A stretch of DNA of 64,000 bases, from positions 1 to 64,000 of the forward strand of contig SVSJ01000012.1 in NCBI GenBank assembly GCA_015064355.1. The letters are read 5' to 3'. Below, one piece after another: positions 24,770 through 34,600 of this stretch. The translations under genes were made by a program, and so were the position numbers. The notes under the pieces were generated by a model that was given only the letters and a program-made list of their open reading frames with translations, was not told the origin of the DNA and searched no databases. The DNA is from Oscillospiraceae bacterium (GTDB lineage: Bacteria > Bacillota > Clostridia > Oscillospirales > CAG-272). Position 1 is the first letter of the stretch, and each line of letters begins with the position of its first letter.

Positions 24770-24823
24770 TTTATCGTTTTTCGATAAAAAACTATTGACA
24801 AACGATAGGCTGTGTGGTAATAT
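24770..24823 (+). promoter_or_regulatory. Consensus promoter with upstream palindromic operator candidate
   Basis: TTGACA (24795-24800) and TAATAT (24818-24823) are 17 bases apart. Just upstream is the palindrome TTTATCG-N5-CGATAAA (24770-24788), and a further CGATA overlaps the start of the spacer. The repeated half-site suggests a repressor or activator binding next to the -35 element. Confidence 0.65.
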
Positions 24824-24872
24824 GTTGTTGTAATACCAAATAAAGTCAAAATGCATTAGAGGGAGACAAAAG

Positions 24873-25358
24873 ATGTTTTCGGTTAAAACAAAGAAGATAA
24901 TAGCTGTTGTTTGTCTTTTTGTGTTTGTACTGTCATTTGTCGCATGTACAGTGGTGGAGGATAAAGTAGTAGCTTCCTTGGGGAAATATGAAAAACGTGA
25001 ATTCTACACCTCGGGAGGATTTCAGGATTTTACTGATTATGCAAAATATTATTACACCTCTGCAAATATCGCAGAGAATAAATATTTGAAGAGAATTCGA
25101 GAAACTGACCTAGAAACAATCAACATTCATTTGGATGATTTTGAGGGATGGATCGAAGTAATTAAGAAGAATGATGCTTTGAGAGAAGTCGTTGTAAACT
25201 ATGATTTTGACAGAACAATCATTGACACAGAAGATTATTACTATATTGATTCGTTAGGATATACTGAAAATGACGGGCATATTTCGTTTGTAAGATACAA
25301 TATTTATTTGTTTGATACTCAGACTCAGGTTTTATATTATTTCCATAACAATATATAA
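24873..25358 (+). CDS. Lipoprotein of unknown function (161 aa)
   Basis: The signal sequence ends in the lipobox SFVAC (Cys25), after a Lys-rich start and a hydrophobic core. The mature protein is about 135 residues, acidic and Tyr-rich, with no motif I can name. It is the first gene of a lipoprotein/membrane-protein series with short gaps. Confidence 0.65.
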   Translation: MFSVKTKKIIAVVCLFVFVLSFVACTVVEDKVVASLGKYEKREFYTSGGFQDFTDYAKYYYTSANIAENKYLKRIRETDLETINIHLDDFEGWIEVIKKNDALREVVVNYDFDRTIIDTEDYYYIDSLGYTENDGHISFVRYNIYLFDTQTQVLYYFHNNI

Positions 25359-25396
25359 TGTCATAATACCAATGAAAGGAAAATAAGGACAGGCCT

Positions 25397-25852
25397 ATGA
25401 AAAGAATACTTGTTATTGCTTTATGTTTAATTCTTTATCTTGTTTCTTGTTCTGGCGGTGTGCGTGATAAATACGAAGAGGAGTTTTTGAAGAATAAAGA
25501 TAGTTACGCAGAAATATCAGAAATATTGATTCGCCACCATAAAGAGAACGATCTGACTGGAGAGGTGAGCGTCTGGTGCTCGGAAGACGGTGGGAAAGTG
25601 TTTTACGATAATGAAAAACGTATTGACAATCCTGTGGACCAAAAGGAGCTTAACGTTATTTGCGAATTTTTGTCCGGTTCAAGATATGAATACGTATCAA
25701 TAAATAAAGACTTTGTGGAGTTTGGCAATTCTACCGGATCTGTTTTTGTGTATTTAAGTTTAACAAACAAAAGACCGGAAAAAGTATCTGATCATCATAC
25801 AATGTACAACTTCAGCGGCGGTTGGTACTGCTCCGTATCTATGGCAAGATAA
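25397..25852 (+). CDS. Lipoprotein of unknown function (151 aa)
   Basis: MKRILVIALCLILYLVSC is a short lipoprotein signal (lipobox YLVSC, Cys18). The remainder is charged and unrecognised. It lies 38 bases after the previous lipoprotein gene and 31 bases before a membrane-protein gene, so it is probably part of one transcript. AAAGGA upstream provides a ribosome-binding site. Confidence 0.65.
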   Translation: MKRILVIALCLILYLVSCSGGVRDKYEEEFLKNKDSYAEISEILIRHHKENDLTGEVSVWCSEDGGKVFYDNEKRIDNPVDQKELNVICEFLSGSRYEYVSINKDFVEFGNSTGSVFVYLSLTNKRPEKVSDHHTMYNFSGGWYCSVSMAR

Positions 25853-25883
25853 AAAATAGATTATTGTTGGAGGGAAGGCCCAA

Positions 25884-26807
25884 ATGATCGAAAAAAATAA
25901 AAACACAAAAAACACGCCTACCGCCCTTGCGGTGACGTATATGGCGTTGACGGTAATCGGAATACTGTACTTCTTTTCCGCGCCATACACAGAAATATTC
26001 CTGCATTATGTTTTAGGTGCTAACTCCATAATTTTATCTTTTATGGTTGTTGGAGCTACTGCATTTGGTGACGGAGTGGCTGATTTATTTACAATGGTGT
26101 CCGCGCTGTGGATGCCGATATTTCTTGTAATACTGGTGGTAGTATTTCTGATTGCACTGATAAAGAAAAACTACAGGCCCTTTTCAGTTGCCTGCGTGCT
26201 TAACTCAATTGGGACCTTTGCGATTCTTCTGTATATTGTGATAACGGCAGGGGATTGGGACTTTGTGTGGGACTATCTTGGCATATTTGCCGGTGCTGTA
26301 ATAAGCCTTGGCTTTGCCTTTGCAATAGACCGGCTGTCGAAGGGTAACGGAATTGTTCCAAAACCCAGCCATAAGGTTTCCGTAACTATTTCCATGATAA
26401 TTACATGTGCTCTCTTTTTTGTATTTGCAGGACTGGCAATATTCCTGCCCACTCTCCTTGAGAAGTACATAACCTTCTTCGGAAAACCGCAGATCTACTT
26501 CCCCCCGACCTTAACATTGTTCTACGTAGGTCTCATTCCCGCCTTTGTAGCAGACGTGTCTCTGTATCTTCTTTTGCGCAACGTAAACAAAGAGGATATT
26601 TTTGAAAATTCAAACATTAATTATTTGCGCATTCTCTCCTGGTGCTGCTTTGCTGAGTGTGTTGTGTTTCTTCTTCTTGGCATGTACTACCACACCGCGC
26701 TGCTCATTTCCTTTGCGGCGCTGTTTATGGGAATCATTCTCCGCGTTGTGAAAAACGTAATTGCGGCGGCGGTGGAGATCAAGTCGGAAAACGACTACAC
26801 CATATAA
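25884..26807 (+). CDS. Membrane protein with C-terminal DUF2975 domain and extra N-terminal membrane half
   Basis: The C-terminal ~150 residues match DUF2975: four membrane helices, the YLRILSWCCFAECVVF segment and the diagnostic end VVKNVIAAAVEIKSENDYTI. Usual DUF2975 proteins have only this part (~160-190 residues); here an additional ~150-residue domain with four membrane helices precedes it. DUF2975 genes are typically followed by a YozG-like HTH gene, as here 12 bases downstream. The function is unknown; the pair is thought to form a membrane-linked regulator. Confidence 0.75.
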   Translation: MIEKNKNTKNTPTALAVTYMALTVIGILYFFSAPYTEIFLHYVLGANSIILSFMVVGATAFGDGVADLFTMVSALWMPIFLVILVVVFLIALIKKNYRPFSVACVLNSIGTFAILLYIVITAGDWDFVWDYLGIFAGAVISLGFAFAIDRLSKGNGIVPKPSHKVSVTISMIITCALFFVFAGLAIFLPTLLEKYITFFGKPQIYFPPTLTLFYVGLIPAFVADVSLYLLLRNVNKEDIFENSNINYLRILSWCCFAECVVFLLLGMYYHTALLISFAALFMGIILRVVKNVIAAAVEIKSENDYTI

Positions 26808-26819
26808 GGGGGTAGCAAA

Positions 26820-27041
26820 ATGCCGATTATTGTTAATCTTGATGTTATGATGGCAAAGCGGAAGATGTCCTTAAACGAGCTTTCCGACCGCGTGGGCATA
26901 ACCATTGCCAATCTTTCAATACTGAAAACAGGAAAAGCCAAAGCCATTCGTTTTTCCACTCTTGAGGAGATCTGTAAGGTGCTGGACTGCCAGCCTGCGG
27001 ATATTCTTGAGTACGTGGCAGACGAAGAGGGAAAGGAGTAA
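26820..27041 (+). CDS. YozG-like XRE-family HTH regulator (73 aa)
   Basis: The small protein is a single Cro/C1 HTH: VNLDVMMAKRKMSLNELSDR, then GITIANLSILKTGKA, ending with LDCQPADILEYV, which is the typical YozG-family ending. It sits between DUF2975 and DUF4173 genes with gaps of 12 and 3 bases. It probably regulates this operon. Confidence 0.85.
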   Translation: MPIIVNLDVMMAKRKMSLNELSDRVGITIANLSILKTGKAKAIRFSTLEEICKVLDCQPADILEYVADEEGKE

Positions 27042-27044
27042 ATT

Positions 27045-28619
27045 ATGGATTTTGAGTCAGAACTTGAGAAATACACTTTAGGTGAAACGGAAAACGGCTC
27101 CGAAAAAGAGGCTAAGCCCGAATACACAGGTGCTGATGCGGTTTTTGCCCTGCTGGCCTTTGTGCTTGGTTACTTGTTCATCTGCTGGGTGGTTTGTGTT
27201 CCTGAAGGAATGGGGCTGGGGGCTGTCGTACTTGCCATAGCCTTTTCGGTAATCAGCGGGCTCTATCTACGGCTGAAGGGAATAAAGCTGAGGGGCTGTG
27301 ATATAGCGCTTCTTGTTGGTATTGATATTTTATCCCTTTCGTTTTTTGTAACGGCAAACGGATTTATAAAATTCCTCGTAACTGTGTTTATGATCTTTGC
27401 TTTTGCATATTGGATATACTGCGCCGGCGGAAATCGCGAGGAAGAAAAAATGGGGAATATGCTCCCCTTTGATCTTTTGAAAAGCGTGCTTGTCCTTCCG
27501 CTTGTATCATTTGGAAAGCTGTTTGGCGCCCTTAAAAACGGCATAAAAAGCTCGTCTGTTGGCAAAAAGATAGGAATGATACTGCTTGGCATAATCATAG
27601 CTGTGATCCCAACAACAATAATTACAGCCCTCCTGCTTAATGCAGACGATGCCTTTGGGAACCTTACCGACAGCTTATTCAGCGGTTTGTTTGACGACTT
27701 GCCGAAGAACATCTGGTACTTCATCCTCGGCATACCCGCGGCAATGTATATGTTCGGTATGATGTATTCAAACGCCGAGCATCGCGGAAGTGAGTACATG
27801 AGTCGCGAGAAAAATGAAAAGGCACTCACCCGCGCCCGTATTGCTCCGGTTATCATTACCTGCGCGGCCATAACTCCCATAATTATCGTATACGTATTGT
27901 TCTTCTTCTCCCAGACCGGATATTTTCTTTCGGCATTTTCCGGAATTCGCCCGGAGGGTATTACCTATGCGGAATATGCCCGCCGCGGATTCTTTGAGCT
28001 TTGCACGGTATCTGTGATAAACCTTGGGGTAATCGTTGCGGCCTGCCTGTTTACGAAACGTGAGGAGGGAAAGCGGTCTCGGACAGTGCGGGGGTATGTG
28101 ATCACTCTGGCGGTGTTTACTTTGATCCTTATTGCTATTGCGGTGTCAAAAATGGTGATGTATATTGATGCCTACGGCCTTACAAGGCTTCGCATCTATA
28201 CAACCTGGTTTATGGTCGCACTTGCTGTACTGTTTGTGTTCATTATCGTGAGACAGGCGGCGGAAAAATTCAACTTGTTCCGCAATTTCGCGGTGGTTGG
28301 GCTGGCGATGTTTGCTCTCCTTGTATTCGCTGATGTGGACGCCATCGTTGCCGGATACAACGTGCACTGCTACCGTAGCGGTGAGCTTGACACGGTGGAT
28401 ATTGATATGATGTATGACCTATCCGACTCTGCGGTGAAATACGTTGTACCTCTTATGGAGGACGAAAACCCGAAAATTGCCGCGGAAGCGAAGGACTACG
28501 TTGAATACAAGAAAAACGAGTTTTTGGACAGAGAAAACCGGTTTGCAAACTTCAATCTGGTGACATACAATGCCGCACGCGCGGTGGGAGTGGGTAATTC
28601 TGATGATCGGTTAGAATGA
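27045..28619 (+). CDS. DUF4173 multi-spanning membrane protein (524 aa)
   Basis: About twelve hydrophobic segments, with the family's central region (LFFSQTGYFLSAFSGIRPEG, AEYARRGFFELCTVSVINL) and the late MYIDAYGLTRLRIYTTWFM motif. DUF4173 proteins commonly follow a YozG-like regulator in Firmicutes, and their role is unknown. The start codon lies 3 bases after the HTH stop, with GGAAAGGAG overlapping the end of that gene, so the two are translationally linked. Confidence 0.85.
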   Translation: MDFESELEKYTLGETENGSEKEAKPEYTGADAVFALLAFVLGYLFICWVVCVPEGMGLGAVVLAIAFSVISGLYLRLKGIKLRGCDIALLVGIDILSLSFFVTANGFIKFLVTVFMIFAFAYWIYCAGGNREEEKMGNMLPFDLLKSVLVLPLVSFGKLFGALKNGIKSSSVGKKIGMILLGIIIAVIPTTIITALLLNADDAFGNLTDSLFSGLFDDLPKNIWYFILGIPAAMYMFGMMYSNAEHRGSEYMSREKNEKALTRARIAPVIITCAAITPIIIVYVLFFFSQTGYFLSAFSGIRPEGITYAEYARRGFFELCTVSVINLGVIVAACLFTKREEGKRSRTVRGYVITLAVFTLILIAIAVSKMVMYIDAYGLTRLRIYTTWFMVALAVLFVFIIVRQAAEKFNLFRNFAVVGLAMFALLVFADVDAIVAGYNVHCYRSGELDTVDIDMMYDLSDSAVKYVVPLMEDENPKIAAEAKDYVEYKKNEFLDRENRFANFNLVTYNAARAVGVGNSDDRLE

Positions 28620-28645
28620 AAATGGGCGAGAAAGGAAACTGAAAT

Positions 28646-29422
28646 ATGGGAAAAGCAGCAAATAGCAGTAGGGTTGAACGCTGGGCTGGGATAATATTTT
28701 CTTGTGTTCTACCTGTGTTTGTAATTATATCTGGCATTATTACGCTTGTCGGTGGCACGGTGTTCAATTTTACTGCGGCACTCATGATCATCATTTTGCC
28801 CCTTGTTGCAATTTCCGCTAACATTGTTCTCATTCATTTAGTAGATATAAAATGGGTGACAATCTTTTTGTGTATAGTTATTCTGGTAGTCTTAATATTT
28901 TTTGAATTAGTCATACTGATTTTTGGGTGTCATATTCACAGGTTCTCGTACTATCAGGAAGAAGCCACCAAAGAATATTCCGAATTCCAAGGTAAATCTC
29001 CTGTTTTTTCAGAGATTCCAATGCCGGAAGCTGACGATGTATTTGAATATCATGAATTCACAAATAGAATGGCAATATTTATATCAAAATCGCACTATGC
29101 TGTTTACAAATACAATGCAGACGATTACCTGGAATACAAAGACAAATTAGACGAGGAATATGTATTTGAAAATGGGATGCTGTATGCTTCTGACCACAGC
29201 TGTGAATCAAAAATTACTATTGACGGATATGATTTCCGTATGCTGTCTTTTCAAACAAAACAGTATTCATCGCTAAGGTTCCCTAAATACATGGTGCTGA
29301 TCGCAACAAACGATCAAACGAAAGAAATTGTTTATCTGTACTTTAAAGATCTTGATCTGGATTATTTTGGTAATCTTGAAGAATTTATACTTGAGGATTG
29401 CTGCTTCAAATACATAAGATAA
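28646..29422 (+). CDS. Membrane-anchored protein of unknown function (258 aa)
   Basis: The N-terminal 100 residues carry three hydrophobic segments (IIFSCVLPVFVIISGIITLV, LMIIILPLVAISANIVLI, VTIFLCIVILVVLIFFEL). The remaining ~150 residues form a soluble, acidic, Tyr-rich domain. No named family is recognised. The gene follows DUF4173 by 26 bases with a GAAAGGAA site and probably ends the operon. Confidence 0.6.
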   Translation: MGKAANSSRVERWAGIIFSCVLPVFVIISGIITLVGGTVFNFTAALMIIILPLVAISANIVLIHLVDIKWVTIFLCIVILVVLIFFELVILIFGCHIHRFSYYQEEATKEYSEFQGKSPVFSEIPMPEADDVFEYHEFTNRMAIFISKSHYAVYKYNADDYLEYKDKLDEEYVFENGMLYASDHSCESKITIDGYDFRMLSFQTKQYSSLRFPKYMVLIATNDQTKEIVYLYFKDLDLDYFGNLEEFILEDCCFKYIR

Positions 29423-29567
29423 AAAACAAGCTTGCATAGTTCTTGTTAAAAGCTGCTATAAGATGATGGAGCTTTGCTGTATTGAAACAAAAAACTCTGA
29501 ACGGTGATGGTTCGGGATTCTGGGACAGTTTTTTCAATAAAATAACAGCCTTGCAAAAGATTACAGC

Positions 29568-29700
29568 CAGAGGCTCCTTTGTGCAAAGGGAGCTGTCAAC
29601 GAAGTTGACTGAGGGATTGTTTTATGGTGAAATATTACTATAACAATCCCTCCGTCACGGCGCTACCGTGCCACCTCCCTTTACACAAGGGAGGCTTTTT
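29568..29700. repeat. MITE-like imperfect palindrome (~130 bp)
   Basis: The left half (AGAGGCTCCTTTGTGCAAAG...GAGGGATTGT) is the near-exact reverse complement of the right half (ACAATCCCTCCGTC...CAAGGGAGGCTTT). Palindromes of this form (GGCTCCCTTTGTG...CCCTCAGTC) are abundant dispersed repeats in gut Oscillospiraceae genomes, from general knowledge. They encode nothing and may be mobilised in trans. The flanks 29423-29567 and 29701-29753 show no gene. Confidence 0.8.
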
Positions 29701-29753
29701 GTTTACCGGCAGTGCGCATTACTCACCGTCAAAATGGTGTCACAATAGAAAAG

Positions 29754-29790
29754 AGCCGATACAGAAACAAGTCCATATCGGCTTTTTGCT
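29754..29790 (+). terminator. Rightward intrinsic terminator
   Basis: AGCCGATA pairs with TATCGGCT and is followed by TTTTGCTTTTATTT. It would stop transcription leaving the DUF4173 operon and the repeat, before the leftward genes. Confidence 0.75.
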
Positions 29791-29811
29791 TTTATTTAAT
29801 ACCAGAGGCTA

Positions 29812-30150
29812 CTAGTCTTTTTCTGTGTGTGAAGAAATTTCTTCAATAGCACCGACGACCATATCTCCACCGTAAAACTTTATTCGAATATATCCACCGT
29901 CCTCTGTTGGGAAATCACAATATCCGCCGTAAGAGGTCATCCAAAGCGGTTCTGCAAAAGCAATACCGAGTAAGTCGTGAATTGTTGATTTGTCTATAAC
30001 AATAGAATCAAAATCCTCTATTTGATAATAAACCTTTGTTGATTCAATATTAAAATCATTATAGCTTGATGTTGAATTACAACCGGATACCAAAAACACA
30101 AGTATAAGGCAGAAGACTATAAGTATTGCTCTGACATTAAATTCGTTCAA
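29812..30150 (-). CDS. Small lipoprotein of unknown function (112 aa)
   Basis: The N-terminus has a hydrophobic signal with lipobox LVSGC (Cys24). The mature ~88 residues contain strands and glycine-rich turns (YGGYCDFPTEDGGYIRIKF) and no known motif. It is the last gene of a leftward series that begins at the serine hydrolase and large lipoprotein, with a 53-base gap that weakens the case for cotranscription. Confidence 0.65.
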   Translation of the reverse strand: MNEFNVRAILIVFCLILVFLVSGCNSTSSYNDFNIESTKVYYQIEDFDSIVIDKSTIHDLLGIAFAEPLWMTSYGGYCDFPTEDGGYIRIKFYGGDMVVGAIEEISSHTEKD

Positions 30151-30203
30151 TTTCGGTCTCCTATTCTGGTACTGTAAGGTGTATTGCTGGATGCTTCAGC
30201 TTT

Positions 30204-31610
30204 TTACCCGTGGAATTTCTTTCCCAATAGCTCTGCGGCGCCCTTTGACATAAAGCCTCTGTCTTCGATCTCCAGCTTAATGTTCTCGTAGTCCCCTGTG
30301 ATGGTCCAGGTCATGGGATGAGGGCAGTTGCGGAATCTGACTGAGAGCGATAGCTTTCCGTCCTCTGCGGTGTACGATGCTGAAAGCTCTGTGCGGGCAG
30401 GTCCGTGGGTAGGCTGGAAGTCGGGCATATTGGGCTTGATCTTGTTTATAAATACAACACTGTCTGCCCAGTGACCGTTTCCTGCGCGTACCACCTCGGT
30501 GTTTTCGCTGTTTGAAAGATTTACGCACATTTCGTTTTTATCAGAGTCATACGTGAGGTACATTCCGGTAAGATCCATTGGATTGTCGGAAAGGGTGTAG
30601 AACTCTTCCTCCAGACCGCTTGTTTTCTGCTCGGATTCGAGAGGGGCGTAATTTGGCAGGCAGAGGGGCTCGTCGCTTCCCTTATAAAGATCCTCTACCA
30701 GATCGTAAACAGACTCAACCTCACCCCACATATCCCCAAGTAGTCCTTGAATGGCAACCACCATATCCCGCTCCGGGAACACAACCATAAGCTGACCGAA
30801 GGCACCGTCGCCGCGGTATCCTTCTCTTGCATTCCGCCAGATCTGGAATCCGTATCCCGCGCACCAGTCCGGGCTGCCGTTGCCGGTGTTGTCAGAGATC
30901 TTCGAGGTCGCTTCTCGGACCCACTCTTCGCTGAGGAATCGCTTGCCGTTCCAGACTCCGCCGTTCAAGTAAAGCTGACCAAGTCTGGCAATATCGTCGC
31001 AGCTTACGTGGATGCCGCAGCCCCCCTGATTCTGTCCACCGGCTACGGTGAGCCAGCTCACGCCTGTGATGCCCATCGGGATAAGCACCTTTGCGGTAAG
31101 GTAATCAAGGGCGGGCATACCTGTGATCTTCTCAACCAAGCAGGCGAGAATACAGGACGCACCTGTGTTGTATGTGAAATGGGTGCCCGGCTCAAACTCC
31201 ACCTCCAGTGCCAGAAACGCGCGAACAGGATCATCTGCAAACGCGATTCGTGTCATAGTGCAGGCCTCGTGTCCGGTGTTCATTGAAAGAACGTGGCGTA
31301 GGCGCATTTTTGCGAGATTTTCTGAAATAACCTCTGGGCACTTGTCGGGAAACAGATCAACGATCCGCGCGTCAAGTGAGAGCTTTCCTTCAGTTACCAG
31401 CACGCCAATAGCGGTAGCAATAAAGGTTTTCGATAGGGAATAGGACTCTCTCTTATCGTCTGCCTTATAGGGGGGAATCGCAATACGGAGAACTGTCTCT
31501 CCGTGATGAAGCAGGTGAATGGAGTGAACCTCGCCGCTTTTTGCATTTCTTTTGTAGAAGGCGTTGAGAGCTGCGTTTGATACTCGCGGATCTTTGTAAA
31601 AGTCGTTCAT
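30204..31610 (-). CDS. Serine hydrolase of the beta-lactamase / penicillin-binding superfamily (468 aa)
   Basis: The active-site SxxK motif lies in YSLSKTFIATAIG (~77-88) and the YxN motif in FTYNTGAS (~143). The rest matches class C-like beta-lactamase/esterase family proteins (LRHVLSMNTGHE, MPALDYL). No signal peptide is seen, so it is likely a cytoplasmic esterase or amidase rather than a secreted lactamase. It lies 18 bases downstream of the large lipoprotein gene on the same strand, with GGAGC upstream of its start, and next to a BlaI/M56 regulatory pair. That raises the possibility that it belongs to the same regulon. Confidence 0.82.
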   Translation of the reverse strand: MNDFYKDPRVSNAALNAFYKRNAKSGEVHSIHLLHHGETVLRIAIPPYKADDKRESYSLSKTFIATAIGVLVTEGKLSLDARIVDLFPDKCPEVISENLAKMRLRHVLSMNTGHEACTMTRIAFADDPVRAFLALEVEFEPGTHFTYNTGASCILACLVEKITGMPALDYLTAKVLIPMGITGVSWLTVAGGQNQGGCGIHVSCDDIARLGQLYLNGGVWNGKRFLSEEWVREATSKISDNTGNGSPDWCAGYGFQIWRNAREGYRGDGAFGQLMVVFPERDMVVAIQGLLGDMWGEVESVYDLVEDLYKGSDEPLCLPNYAPLESEQKTSGLEEEFYTLSDNPMDLTGMYLTYDSDKNEMCVNLSNSENTEVVRAGNGHWADSVVFINKIKPNMPDFQPTHGPARTELSASYTAEDGKLSLSVRFRNCPHPMTWTITGDYENIKLEIEDRGFMSKGAAELLGKKFHG

Positions 31611-31628
31611 ATTATGCTCCTTTCAGAG

Positions 31629-34600
31629 TCAATTCTCTTTGAACTTGGGATAAAGTTCGGGGATTTCGTTTATTATATAGCTTGACCATTCGGACACGAC
31701 CTCTGTGATAGGCTTTCCGAGGACTGCCTCTGCGGTATTGGGGTCAAGCATCACTTTATAAAATTTCTCTTCGCCCCAGTTGCGAACTATGTAGGACGCA
31801 AGGGAGAGGATAGAGCTTGTCTGACCGTAGGGGTCTTGTTCCTCGGGCAAGTAGTCCGGGTACCAGGTGTATTTGATAACGTCTGTGGCGGAAATGAATT
31901 CCTCTACAGACTCTAACGGTGTGCCCATATAGTAGATAAAGAATTCTTCAGTGCCCTTATCCGTTGTGAATTTGAAATCCTGATAGGTGTACTCCCGGGC
32001 GTAGTAATATGCTAGGGCGCCCTCAGACCAGAGCGCGTCGGCACAGTAAGTGGAGATATAGTTGTCAATATGAAGCGCGTAATTATAGAGGAACCAATCA
32101 ATAGCACTGGTCTCCATGTAAACATAGTAGGGATTATAATTATTACTCACGTCCTCAACGTAGCCGTCGCTGTATTCATAGTATACCTCGCCCTTCAGCC
32201 ATACGGTGAGAGGGAAAGGTGGCTCAAAACCAAAGAACTTGTTAGCTTCTGCGGCTTCTGCATCCTTTTCTTCAATAAGGCGGATCATTGAGGTAATGTT
32301 CGAGAGCCAGTTTTCCTTGATATATCCTTTTTTGAAATAATCGTCGGCTGTATAGGTTGAGCTTACGAAAAATTCCAGGTTGCTTGTCTTGATCTTCACA
32401 GGGCAGGTGCGGCCGTTGTATGCAAATCGGAGATGGGTGGGGGTGTATGCAATATTGTGACTTGCCGCATAGGTGGATATGAGGTTTTTATACTCCCCGT
32501 CACCGCTGTATGGAGACGCCATTTTGCCGAGCAACTCCAGGGAAACAGCCTTTGCTGTGGCAATTTCCTCGGCAGTTGAATAATTTGAATGGAAGGCGGG
32601 AGATTCCAGGGAAATGAGCATAGGATTTTCAGCGAAAACCGAAAGATCAATGCTGCCGGCTGTGTCTCTTTCCCAACCAAGACCGGAGGCAATCTTATCA
32701 GAGAGGGCGTATAGATAACCGTAGTTGGTGTAGTCTCCGTAAACGGCACCAAGGGTAGCGAAAATCTGCTTCCAAGTGCCTGCTTCATCCTTTCCGAAGA
32801 ATATTAGACCGGAATCCGAGTGGCTTCGCGCGTCGCTGTCCACAGTTAAGTTGATGGTAAGTCCGGTTAATTTGTTGCCTGTTGCTTCCTCAATATGGGA
32901 AATGAGGTCTTTCTGCTTACCTATAATATCAGATCTGTCATCTCCCGAGATAGAAGAATCAAATCTGTAAATATTTCCGCCGTTTACGTTTTCCTTAATT
33001 CCGTCACTCCACATCTTCTGAGTGGTGGTGGGGAAATACAGCAGGTAGGGGTCAACAACTGCAGGGTACATTTTTGGACAATCGTTAATAATATACTGCT
33101 CCCACTCAAGAAGAACCTTGTAGGTTTGGGTTCCCAGATATTCCATATTGCGAGTGGGATGAAGCATAAGCTGAATGAAGGATTTTTCGCCGTACTTCTC
33201 GACAAGGTAATCAGCAAACGCGACCGCTTCCCAGTAGGGTTCAAGGTTGGTGACCCACTTTTTTGGCTCGGTCTCCCCTGAATTCCAATAAATTATGACT
33301 TCGTAATACTTTATCATTCCTTCGGGGGTGTCAATGGATGTGCCGGTGTAGTATTCTGCCCATGCCCTATCGTCAGGGGTCATGGCATCGCTGTAAATTT
33401 TGGATGTTTCCTCGTGAGCCAGATACAAGTACAGCATATTGTAATACCAGCCGTTGTAGGTTTCCTCGTCTGCAACAGAATCAATTGAATATCTGGCGTA
33501 TATTTCGGCAACGTTGTTGATGCTGTGTGTGAGCATGCAATAGGGGATAGTATCGTGGGACGCGTAGTTGAACTCTGCAAATTCCTCGAGGGTGTATTGC
33601 TGGCCGCCGTGCGTCAGACGGATGGTTGCCCATTCCGGAGGTTCACCGCCGAGCTTGCTCTTTATATCACCGAGCCTTTCTACAAGGTGCGAGAGCTTAC
33701 TATACATTGTGGTAAGGTCGGATTCCCAAGGATCGTACTGGTAACCGGAGCCTGAATAACAAAAGTCAAACTCAAAGGTGTAGTCCATCAATATATCCAG
33801 ATAATCTGTCTCAATACCCATAATGCAGTACTCACTGCCGGAGGTGAAGCGGAAACTGATCTCGGGGTATTCGATCATATTTGCAGTCGCATATTCCTTG
33901 GCTTTTGCGATAAATCCGTCCTCACCGGAATAAGGCTTTTCCATTTTGGAGAACAGGTCAAGAGACATGGCTGCCGCTGCGTTTATCCGGTCATCTGTAG
34001 AGTATCTGGAAATAAAGCAGGGGTAGGTAAGGGTCAGCATTTCTGGCATTTCATAGAAGATACCGGGCATGTAGCTTTCGGGCTTTACGTCAGTTTCCCA
34101 CCCGAGCTCAGCCGCCAAGGAATTTGCCATGGCGTACATATATCCGTATGTGGTGCTGTCGCCGTATAAAGTCTGGACTGTGGCAAGGACATGCTTCCAA
34201 GTGCCGATGTCCTCAACTCCGTAGTATGCTGTAGATGCATCGGAATCGCTGCGGCTCATATATTCGTGCAGTATTCTGAATGTGTAGCCCTCGGTTACGC
34301 TGACTCGCTTGTTATCAAGCTCCCAAAGCAACAGCTCGTGCTTCTCGAAAAAGTGCTCTCGCTCCTCAGGTGTCACTTCCGGGGCAAACTGGTAGGAATT
34401 TCCGGCGGCGATAACGGAGTCGAAATGTGTCGGCTTTTTCGATTCATAGCAGGGCTCGTAATCCCAGACGGCCACGGACTTGTATTTTAATTCCGCAGGG
34501 TCAATAAATGAAACCTCTGTGTTGTCGGGTGCTTTTTGCGGGTTGTCCACATCTGTGTCTTTACAACCTGTGAGCAAAGCCGCACCAACCAAGAGGATTG

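Noticed and set aside
30204-31610. Calling the serine hydrolase a true secreted beta-lactamase
   Set aside because: It has SxxK and YxN motifs but no signal peptide, and its length and flanks fit esterase-type relatives better.
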